From: Chloroflexota bacterium
GTDB taxonomy: Bacteria > Chloroflexota > Limnocylindria > Limnocylindrales > CSP1-4
Direction: 5' to 3'
Length of the DNA stretch: 5,872 nucleotides
Assembly (NCBI GenBank): GCA_016875645.1
Contig: VGPE01000183.1
Coordinates: forward strand, 1 to 5,872
This document shows positions 1-5,872 of the stretch, in pieces (positions within the stretch are counted from its first letter, which is position 1; each line of letters starts with the position of its first letter). The translations under genes were made by a program, and so were the position numbers. Under the pieces are notes generated by a model. The model ran no database searches. It saw only the letters and a program-made list of their open reading frames with translations, and was not told the DNA's origin.

Positions 1-2225
1 CGCGGATCCAGGAACCGCCGCAGGACGTTGGCCGTGATCCGCGCGATGTCGTTGTCGCCGGCATTGATCAGCAGGCTGCCCGCGTACGCGATCGAGCCCA
101 CGGAGAACACGGCGCCCCCGTTGGGCGTCTCGAAGAAGACCATGTCGGCCCGGACGCGCGGTTCGATCGTCCCGCCCTGGAGCGAGTTGCTCATCGGGAC
201 CTCCTCGATCGCGTGCTGGTACAGGTCGGAGAAGCCGGTTGCGGTCGCGACGACCAGTGCATGCGGCGGCGTCCCGAGCGCGTGGTCCGCGCGGTCGATC
301 TCGAAGCCTGCCGCGCCGTCCATGACGAGTCCGGCCGAGCCGACGGATTCGGCCCCGACCCCCTCGAAGATCCAGGCCGCCCGCGGATCCGCAGCCGCCG
401 CCGTCCGCCGGTACGGCTGCGCCCGCCCCCCGCCCTGGCCCGCAAAACCCACGCCCGCCAGGCGCTGTGGCGCACGGCCGCGCTCGCGCCAGAGGCCGCC
501 CATCTCGCCCGTGGTGCTGTGGTGGTACTCGCCGACGTTCGCCGACCAGGCGCGCGAGCCGTTGCTGCGGCGGACCTCGATCACGTGCGGCCGCGCCGTG
601 TCGAACGAGGTCACCCAGTAGAAGCCATTGCCGCCCAGGTACATCAGCCGGCCGCCCCCGGCGAGGTACGCCTCCGCCGCGTCGAGCATCGCCTCGCTCC
701 AGTACTCGGGGTGCGTTCCCGTCAGCACGGTGCGGTAGGAGGCGAGGAGGTCGAGGCCGTCCGCGTGGAGGTCCTCGTCGGTCGCGATGTCGTAGTCGAA
801 GCCGGCGTCGGTCAGCCAGCCCGCCAGCTGGAGGTCGGCCTTGAGGCCGTGCGCGTAGCCGATCCCGTCCGGCGAGGACTGATCGTTCATCTTCGGGCGC
901 ATGTTCACGATCGGCCGCAGGCGGCTCGAATAGCAGACGCCCGTCCCGTCGGAGTGATGGTCGTAGAGGCTCAGGAGGTTGTTGGCGATCGCGTAGCGCT
1001 GCTCGGGCTGCAACGGGTAGGGCGCCGGGTAGCCGCGCTGGCGCGCCATCTCGTCGGAGATGAGCAGGTGCCAGTTCGCGTAGGCCAGGTGGGTGTTCGT
1101 GGACTGGAGGAACAGCAGGGGCGCCGTCGCACGGGCGGCGGGCGCGCGGACGAAGAACGGGACATGGTCCTGGGCCGGTTCAGGGCCCGGACCGTCCATG
1201 CCCGCAGTCGCAATCAGGCGTGCCGCGTAGATGCCGCTCGGCAGGTCGGACGGCAGGTCCAGGGTGAAGTCGGGGGCCCAGCCCGCGTCCTCGAGGTCGT
1301 CGTCGTGGAAGTGGATCGCGGCGTAGGTTTCAGGCGCCAGTCGCCAGTCGTGCTCGCGCCCGGTCCAGGTGTGGTCGGTGACCGCGCGGGTGGGCAGGTT
1401 CACGAGGCGTCCGTGGCGGCCGCGAGGCCCGGTGTCCACGATGCGGTCGCCCGCGATCTCCTGCGCGAAGTCCCAATCGGCCACGACCGGCATGCCGAGG
1501 GCCGCCGGTGACACGTCGAGGGCCAGGCGCGCCAGATCGGCCTCGTCGAGTGCCGCACCGATGATGCGAGGACGGTCGAGGCGGCCGTTGAGGAGATCGA
1601 CCGGGCCATCGGCGGTCGGTCTGGCGGCCAGCAGGAGGGGCGCAGGAGCGCCGTGGCGCGCGAGGTGCGATTCGGGGACCACCAGCGCCCGCCGGACACT
1701 CGCGGCTGCGGGTTCGGCCGGCCAGATCGGCACGGGTCGCTGCACGAGCAGCGCCTCGCCGCGAGCCGGATCCACCGAGGCGGCCACGAAGACCCAGCGT
1801 GACGCGGGCAGTGGCACGCCCGTGTGCGCCTCCGTTGCGCCGGCGGCGAAGACCAGTCCACCGGCAGGGTCGATGGCCAGCTGCCAGCGGTTCGTCGCGA
1901 GCAGGGCCTGGCGGCGTCGACCTGGCGTGGTGGGGAAGAGGAAGCATGTCACGGTGAACGGCCCGACCGGCGCAAAGGCAGCATCGACAGGGATGATCCC
2001 GTACGAGCCCAGGTGGTACGGCTGCCGGCGGCCCGGGTGGTTCGAGGCGGGGATCGCGGCCACGACTTCCTCCCGGAAGCCGCTCCCGTCGCGCGCCGAT
2101 TCGCCGCTGATCAGGCGGACCACGTCCGCGCGGTAGGGGACGTCGGCACTGACCATCACCCGGATCGATTCGCCCGGCCGAACGCTCAGGCGATCGGTGT
2201 AGCCGGCGATCGGCAGGTCGCTCAT
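1..2225 (-). CDS. N,N-dimethylformamidase large-subunit-like protein, 3' end cut by window edge
   Basis: The family hydrolyses N,N-dimethylformamide to dimethylamine and formate in Paracoccus-type enzymes; the substrate of this homologue is unknown. Of the expected roughly 760 residues, 741 are visible in one uninterrupted frame, ending in RRFLDP, so only a short tail is missing. Residues 1-80 form a beta-rich leader. Residues ~85-235 resemble a LamG/concanavalin-like sandwich (RWVFVAASVD, LLNGRLDRPRII). Residues ~290-365 look like an Ig-like beta domain. Residues ~366-741 are the family C-terminal domain, with HLAYANW (Y382), DHHSDGTGVCYSS (Y421, Y432), GTHPEYW (H505, E507), GGLWRERGRAPQRL and EIDRADHALGTPPHAL. 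H505-P-E507 fits the iron-ligand H519/E521 region of Paracoccus DmfA2, and Y382 fits its Y399 (numbers recalled, alignment inferred). No signal peptide is seen. I chose the ATG at 2225, which has a weak GGGCGG four bases upstream; an in-frame ATG at 2237 would add four residues. Family assignment is firm; substrate is not. Confidence 0.92.
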   Translation of the reverse strand, partial: MSDLPIAGYTDRLSVRPGESIRVMVSADVPYRADVVRLISGESARDGSGFREEVVAAIPASNHPGRRQPYHLGSYGIIPVDAAFAPVGPFTVTCFLFPTTPGRRRQALLATNRWQLAIDPAGGLVFAAGATEAHTGVPLPASRWVFVAASVDPARGEALLVQRPVPIWPAEPAAASVRRALVVPESHLARHGAPAPLLLAARPTADGPVDLLNGRLDRPRIIGAALDEADLARLALDVSPAALGMPVVADWDFAQEIAGDRIVDTGPRGRHGRLVNLPTRAVTDHTWTGREHDWRLAPETYAAIHFHDDDLEDAGWAPDFTLDLPSDLPSGIYAARLIATAGMDGPGPEPAQDHVPFFVRAPAARATAPLLFLQSTNTHLAYANWHLLISDEMARQRGYPAPYPLQPEQRYAIANNLLSLYDHHSDGTGVCYSSRLRPIVNMRPKMNDQSSPDGIGYAHGLKADLQLAGWLTDAGFDYDIATDEDLHADGLDLLASYRTVLTGTHPEYWSEAMLDAAEAYLAGGGRLMYLGGNGFYWVTSFDTARPHVIEVRRSNGSRAWSANVGEYHHSTTGEMGGLWRERGRAPQRLAGVGFAGQGGGRAQPYRRTAAAADPRAAWIFEGVGAESVGSAGLVMDGAAGFEIDRADHALGTPPHALVVATATGFSDLYQHAIEEVPMSNSLQGGTIEPRVRADMVFFETPNGGAVFSVGSIAYAGSLLINAGDNDIARITANVLRRFLDP

Positions 2226-2302
2226 CACACCGCCCATCACAGCACAAACCGATTCGAACAGATGATCGATATCCGGTGCCGGCGGCTATACTTGAGCGCC
2301 TC
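2226..2302. promoter_or_regulatory. divergent intergenic region with both promoters
   Basis: These 77 bases separate two divergent start codons and must carry the promoters of both genes, unless a promoter lies inside the opposite gene. The stretch is visibly less GC-rich than its surroundings and contains the palindromes TTCGAA (2253-2258) and ATCGAT (2265-2270), either of which could be chance. No clear leftward -10/-35 pair is recognisable. The only ribosome-binding-like sequence for the leftward gene is the weak GGGCGG read at 2235-2230. No riboswitch or terminator structure is seen. Confidence 0.55.
2287..2292 (+). promoter_or_regulatory. candidate -10 element (TATACT) of the Lhr helicase gene
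   Basis: TATACT matches the sigma-70-type -10 consensus TATAAT at five of six positions and stands out in very GC-rich surroundings. A transcript starting about seven bases downstream would begin near 2299-2300, only three or four bases before the GTG at 2303. That would make the helicase mRNA leaderless or nearly so. No convincing -35 box lies 16-18 bases upstream (candidates read like GATCGA), and only a partial extended -10 is present. The call rests on the hexamer and its position. Confidence 0.45.
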
Positions 2303-5300
2303 GTGGTCCGACGTCCCGCGCAAGTTCCCGAGCCATCTGCGGGCGATCCGCTGGAGCGCTTCAGCCCCGCGGTCCGCGCGTGGTTCCACGCCAGCTTCGA
2401 GACTCCGACGAAGGCCCAGGCCGACGGCTGGGCGGCGATTTCGGCCGGGCACCACACGCTTATCCATGCCCCGACGGGCAGCGGCAAGACGCTCGCTGCG
2501 TTCCTGTGGTGCATCGACCGGTTGACCCGGCCCGCCGATTGTGCGCCGGCCGCCGCGACGGTTCGCGCGCCCGCCGATCGGCAGGCGCGCGGAGCCCGTG
2601 TCCTCTACATCTCGCCGCTCAAGGCGCTGACCTATGACGTGGAGCGCAACCTCCGGGCGCCACTGGCGGGCATCGCCCTCGCGGGCGCGCGCCTCAACGA
2701 GCCGGTGGCGCCGGTGAGCATCGCCTCCCGGACGGGCGACACGTCGGCCGAGGAGCGGCGCCAGATGGCGCGCCGCCCGCCGGACATCCTGATCACCACG
2801 CCCGAATCGCTCTACCTGCTGCTGACCAGCCAGGCGCGCGAAAGCCTGCGGACCGTGGAGCACGTGATCGTGGACGAGGTCCACGCCATCGCCGGAACCA
2901 AGCGGGGCGCCCATCTCGCGCTCTCGCTGGAGCGGCTGGAGCGGCTGACGCCCAGGCCGCCGCAGCGGATCGGGTTGTCGGCCACGCAGCGGCCGCTGGA
3001 CACCATTGCCCGGTTCCTGGCCGGGGTCGGGCCGGGGCGCGAGGTCGCGATCGTGGACGCGGGCGCGCGCAGGCCGCTCGAGTTGCAGGTCATCGTTCCG
3101 GTCGAAGACCTCTCGCGCCTGGGCGAGCCGCTGCCGCTCCAGGAGCAGCCCGGCGGACCCGCCGCCGGCCCGGAGGCACGGGTCTCGATCTGGCCGGCGA
3201 TTCACCCGCGCATCCTCGATCTCATCCGCGCCCACCACTCCACGATCGTCTTCTGCAACAGTCGCCGGCTCGCGGAACGCCTGGCGCAGCGGCTCAACGA
3301 ACTCGCCGGCGAGGAGCTGGTCCGTGCCCACCATGGCTCCATCGCCCGCGAGCAGCGCGTGGCGATCGAGGAGGAACTCAAGGCCGGCCGGCTGCCGGCG
3401 CTCGTGGCGACCTCCTCCCTGGAGCTCGGCATCGACATGGGGGCGGTGGACCTCGTGATCCAGGTGGAATCGCCCACCTCGGTGGCGCGCGGCCTGCAGC
3501 GCATCGGCCGGGCGGGGCACCAGGTCGGCGCGCCCAGTCGCGGCGTGATCTTCCCCAAGTACCGCGGCGACCTGCTGGAGTGCGCGGTCGTGACGGCCCG
3601 GATGCACGAGGGCGCCATCGAGACCACGACGCTGCCGCGGAATCCGCTCGATGTGTTGGCGCAGCAGATCGTCGCGATGACCGTCATGGACCGCTGGGCG
3701 GTCGGTGAGATCGCGGAGGCCGTCGGACGCGCCGCGCCGTTCGAGACACTGGGCCGCGAGGCGCTCGAAGGCGTGCTGGCGATGCTCGCCGGGGCATACC
3801 CGTCGGACGAGTTCGCTGAGCTCAAGCCACGCATCGTCCGGGACCGGGTGGCCGACACGATCGACGGCCGGCGTGATGCCCGGGTCGTGGCGATCACGAG
3901 TGGCGGGACCATCCCGGATCGCGGGCTGTTCGGCGTGTTCCTCGTGGGCGAGCCGGGCCAGGTGGGCCGCCGTGTCGGAGAGCTGGACGAGGAGATGGTC
4001 TACGAGGCGCGCGTCGGCGAGGTGATCACGCTGGGCGCGTCATCATGGCGGATCGAGGAGATCGGCCACGATCGGGTGACCGTCTCGCCGGCCCCCGGCG
4101 AGCCCGGCAAGCTGCCGTTCTGGCATGGCGATGCCGTCGGCCGGCCGATCGAGCTCGGGCGCGCGCTCGGCGAATTCGTGCGCGAGATCGAGGCCGACCT
4201 GGGGCGTGGTGTGCGCGGACGGGCGGCGGTGCTGGCCCGGCTGGGCGAGCGCCACGACCTCGACCCGCTTGCGGCGGAGAACCTGGTGGCCTACCTGGAG
4301 GACGAGCGAGAGGCGGCGGGTGCGCTGCCGACCGATCGGCGGGTGGTCGTGGAGCGCTTCCGCGACGAGTTGGGTGACTGGCGGTTGTGCCTCCTGACGC
4401 CGTTCGGAGCGCGGGTTCACGCGCCGTGGGCGCTCGCGCTCGAAGCGCGGCTGGCCGAGCACCTCGGGGCCGAGGTGCAGTCCATCTGGTCCGACGACGG
4501 GATCGCGATCCGCCTGCCCGAGGGCGACCTCGACGGGGTCGAGGCCCTGCTCTTTCCCGAGGCCGACGAGGTCGAAGACCTGATCGTGGCCCAGGTCGGC
4601 TCGTCGGCGCTGTTCGCGTCGCGGTTCAGGGAGAACGCGGCGCGGGCGCTTCTGTTGCCCCGCCGGCGTCCCGGGCAGCGGACGCCGCTCTGGCAGCAGC
4701 GCCAGCGGGCGGCCGGCCTGTTGTCGGTCGCCAGCCGCTACGGCTCGTTCCCGATCCTGGTGGAGACATACCGCGAGTGCCTGTCGGACGTGTTCGACCT
4801 GCCGGCGCTGCGCGAGCTGCTCGCGGGAATCGGCCGGCGCGAAATCGCCGTCCACTCCGTGGAGACGGTGCGCGCCACGCCATTCGCAAGCTCGCTCCTG
4901 TTCGACTACATCGCCGCCTACATGTACGAAGGCGACGCGCCCATGGCGGAGCGGCGTGCCCAGGCCCTGACCCTCGATCGAGACCTGCTGCGCGAGCTGC
5001 TGGGCCAGGAGGAGCTGCGCGAGCTGCTGGACCCGGCCGCGCTGGCGGACCTCGAGATGGCCGTCCAGGCACTCGCCGAGGATCGGCAGGTCCGGACCGC
5101 CGACCAGTTGCACGACCTGCTGCGGCGCCTGGGCGACCTGTCAGACCCCGAGCTCGGGGCGCGCGCGGAGGGCGGTGCGCCGGCGGTGGCCGGCTGGCTC
5201 CGGGAGTTGGAGGGGTCGCGTCGGGCCGCGCAGGTGCGGATCGCCGGCGAGCCGCGCTGGATCGCCATGGAAGACGTGGCGCGGTACCGCGATGCGGTGG

Positions 5301-5872
5301 GGGTTCAGCCACCGGCGGGGGTCCCGTCGGCGTTCCTGGGCCCGGCCTCGGGCGCACTCGATGGGCTGGTCGCTCGCTGGGCGCGCACCCACGGCCCGTT
5401 CCTCTCGATCGAACCCGCCCGACGCTGGGGGCTGCCGGGGGGGGGATCGTGGACGACGCGCTGGAACGTCTGCTGGCCTCGGGCGCGATCCTGCGCGGCG
5501 AGTTCCGGCCCGGGGGTGCCGAGCGCGAGTGGTGCGATCCCGAGATTCTGCGACAGCTGCGCCGTCGCTTCCTGGCACGCCTGCGACGCGAGGTGGAGCC
5601 GGTGGAGCCTGCGGCGCTGGCGCGCTTCCTGCCGGCATGGCATGGCGTGGCGGCGGTCGGCTCGGCGGCGCCGGGGCTCCGCGGCTCAGCGGCCCTGGAG
5701 CGCCTGGCCGAGGTCGTTGACCAGCTCTCCGGGGTCGCGGTCCCGGCTCAGTGCTGGAGCGGGACATCCTGCCGTCGCGCGTGCCCGGCTACCAGCCGCG
5801 CCTCCTCGACGAGCTCGGGGCCATGGGCGAGGTGGCGTGGGTCGGGCGCGGTTCGCTTGGCCGCGACGACGG
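2303..5872 (+). CDS. lhr: Lhr-family large ATP-dependent helicase, N-terminal ~1,190 residues, two frameshifts near the right end
   Basis: Lhr proteins are ATP-driven 3'-5' translocases on single-stranded DNA that unwind RNA:DNA and DNA duplexes, and they are linked to DNA repair; they act in the cytoplasm. Counting from GTG 2303, family similarity begins at LERFSPAVRAWF (residue 17). Motifs: Walker A APTGSGKT (56-63), Ia SPLKAL (104-109), TTPESL (165-170), DEVH (191-194), SAT (226-228), IV VFCNSRR (316-322), V ATSSLELGIDMG (369-380), VI QRIGRAGH (399-406). A winged-helix and beta-barrel region follows, with SSWRIEEI (W582) and SPAPGEPGKLPFWHGD, then RYGSFPIL and the start of the C-terminal domain. 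No ATG is in frame near the start; GTG 2276 is the alternative. The family-like frame moves at the G run 5437-5445 (to GIVDDALERL) and again near 5746-5751 (to VLERDILPSRVPGYQP). Full-length relatives are about 1,500 residues, so about 300 lie beyond the window. Family assignment is very secure. Confidence 0.95.
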   Translation, partial: MVRRPAQVPEPSAGDPLERFSPAVRAWFHASFETPTKAQADGWAAISAGHHTLIHAPTGSGKTLAAFLWCIDRLTRPADCAPAAATVRAPADRQARGARVLYISPLKALTYDVERNLRAPLAGIALAGARLNEPVAPVSIASRTGDTSAEERRQMARRPPDILITTPESLYLLLTSQARESLRTVEHVIVDEVHAIAGTKRGAHLALSLERLERLTPRPPQRIGLSATQRPLDTIARFLAGVGPGREVAIVDAGARRPLELQVIVPVEDLSRLGEPLPLQEQPGGPAAGPEARVSIWPAIHPRILDLIRAHHSTIVFCNSRRLAERLAQRLNELAGEELVRAHHGSIAREQRVAIEEELKAGRLPALVATSSLELGIDMGAVDLVIQVESPTSVARGLQRIGRAGHQVGAPSRGVIFPKYRGDLLECAVVTARMHEGAIETTTLPRNPLDVLAQQIVAMTVMDRWAVGEIAEAVGRAAPFETLGREALEGVLAMLAGAYPSDEFAELKPRIVRDRVADTIDGRRDARVVAITSGGTIPDRGLFGVFLVGEPGQVGRRVGELDEEMVYEARVGEVITLGASSWRIEEIGHDRVTVSPAPGEPGKLPFWHGDAVGRPIELGRALGEFVREIEADLGRGVRGRAAVLARLGERHDLDPLAAENLVAYLEDEREAAGALPTDRRVVVERFRDELGDWRLCLLTPFGARVHAPWALALEARLAEHLGAEVQSIWSDDGIAIRLPEGDLDGVEALLFPEADEVEDLIVAQVGSSALFASRFRENAARALLLPRRRPGQRTPLWQQRQRAAGLLSVASRYGSFPILVETYRECLSDVFDLPALRELLAGIGRREIAVHSVETVRATPFASSLLFDYIAAYMYEGDAPMAERRAQALTLDRDLLRELLGQEELRELLDPAALADLEMAVQALAEDRQVRTADQLHDLLRRLGDLSDPELGARAEGGAPAVAGWLRELEGSRRAAQVRIAGEPRWIAMEDVARYRDAVGVQPPAGVPSAFLGPASGALDGLVARWARTHGPFLSIEPARRWGLPGGGSWTTRWNVCWPRARSCAASSGPGVPSASGAIPRFCDSCAVASWHACDARWSRWSLRRWRASCRHGMAWRRSARRRRGSAAQRPWSAWPRSLTSSPGSRSRLSAGAGHPAVARARLPAAPPRRARGHGRGGVGRARFAWPRRR
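4988..5029 (+). repeat. short in-frame direct repeat (LRELL) in the helicase gene
   Basis: The 15 bases encoding Leu-Arg-Glu-Leu-Leu occur identically at 4988-5002 and 5015-5029, a 27-base (nine-codon) spacing. A near copy (LRELLAG) lies at 4808-4821. The repeat lies in a predicted helical stretch of the C-terminal half and probably reflects amphipathic Leu/Arg/Glu helices combined with a restricted GC-rich codon set. I see no sign of a mobile or regulatory role. Confidence 0.5.
5437..5445 (+). other. nine-G homopolymer at first frameshift in the helicase gene
   Basis: Upstream, the codons read RRWGLPGG in the original helicase frame. Directly downstream, the family-like continuation (GIVDDALERLLASGAI, then RGEFRPGG and EWCDPEIL) is in a different frame. 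Ten G, or seven, would join the two parts in frame, so one missing G is the simplest explanation. Homopolymers of this length are typical sites of sequencing indels and of replication slippage. The original frame continues open but becomes Arg/Trp/Ser-rich and does not resemble the family. Confidence 0.88.
5743..5753 (+). other. second frameshift in the helicase gene
   Basis: From 5446 the family-like frame runs through FLARLRREVEPVEPAALARF and LPAWHGVAAV to VVDQLSGVAVPA. It then breaks: the recognisable continuation VLERDILPSRVPGYQP, followed by GEVAWVGRGSLGRDDG, starts at GTG 5751 in the third frame. One base missing around CCGGCTCAG (for example, a C so that it reads Pro-Ala-Ser-Val) would join them. 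Unlike the first shift there is no long homopolymer here, so the exact position is uncertain by several bases. Confidence 0.8.

Noticed and set aside
213..1511. 432-codon plus-strand open frame
   Set aside because: It is codon-register antisense to the DMFase-like gene, and its Val/Arg/Glu-rich sequence matches no family I recognise. Long antisense open frames are expected in DNA of this GC content.
2237..3607. 456-codon minus-strand open frame
   Set aside because: It lies antisense to the helicase core, whose motifs are unmistakable on the plus strand. Its low-complexity Arg/Gly/Asp composition is that of a mirror frame.
4043..5113. 356-codon minus-strand open frame
   Set aside because: It is also antisense to in-frame Lhr sequence, with Gln/Arg/Leu-rich content and no family resemblance.
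5437..5445. Programmed ribosomal frameshifting at the G run
   Set aside because: No known Lhr protein uses it, no stimulatory structure is apparent, and a second uncorrected shift follows nearby. An indel is simpler.
5446..5872. Continuation of the original helicase frame past the G run
   Set aside because: It is open but reads Arg/Trp/Ser/Ala-rich and unlike Lhr, while the other two frames successively carry clear Lhr sequence.
1..5872. CRISPR arrays, tRNA/rRNA genes, insertion sequences, attachment sites or a new defence system
   Set aside because: Nearly all bases are accounted for by two protein genes of known families. No repeat arrays, terminal inverted repeats or RNA gene signatures were seen.

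Overview
The window is high-GC bacterial DNA (roughly 70% by eye, with strongly GC-biased third positions). It holds two large, divergently transcribed protein genes separated by only 77 bases, and both run off the window. The taxon cannot be fixed from this stretch; a long Lhr-type helicase in DNA of this GC content suggests Actinomycetota, Chloroflexota or a similar high-GC soil lineage (inference).

Left part (positions 1-2225, minus strand): a nearly complete N,N-dimethylformamidase large-subunit-like protein, 741 codons visible. It reads in a single frame without interruption, from an N-terminal LamG-like beta-sandwich region to the C-terminal catalytic domain. Tyrosines and a His-Pro-Glu motif match the unusual iron site described for the Paracoccus enzyme. 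No small-subunit gene lies directly upstream, because the neighbouring gene there is divergent and starts within 80 bases.

Middle (2226-2302): a short shared divergent promoter region. It contains a good TATACT -10 element reading rightward, placed so that the helicase mRNA could begin almost at its GTG start codon.

Right part (2303-5872, plus strand): the first roughly 1,190 residues of a large Lhr-family superfamily 2 helicase. All helicase motifs are intact, followed by the winged-helix/beta-barrel region (DEAD/H-associated domain) and the start of the C-terminal domain. The family-like reading frame changes twice near the right end: once at a run of nine G (5437-5445) and again near 5746-5751. 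Each change is explained by one missing base. The original frame stays open to the window edge, so an automatic caller would report an apparently intact protein with a nonsense C-terminal tail. These shifts may be sequencing or assembly errors, or a real decaying C-terminus.

Nothing suggests that the two genes work together; they share only an intergenic region. I see no RNA genes, mobile elements, CRISPR arrays or defence system. The long open frames antisense to both genes are mirror images caused by the GC-rich codon usage.
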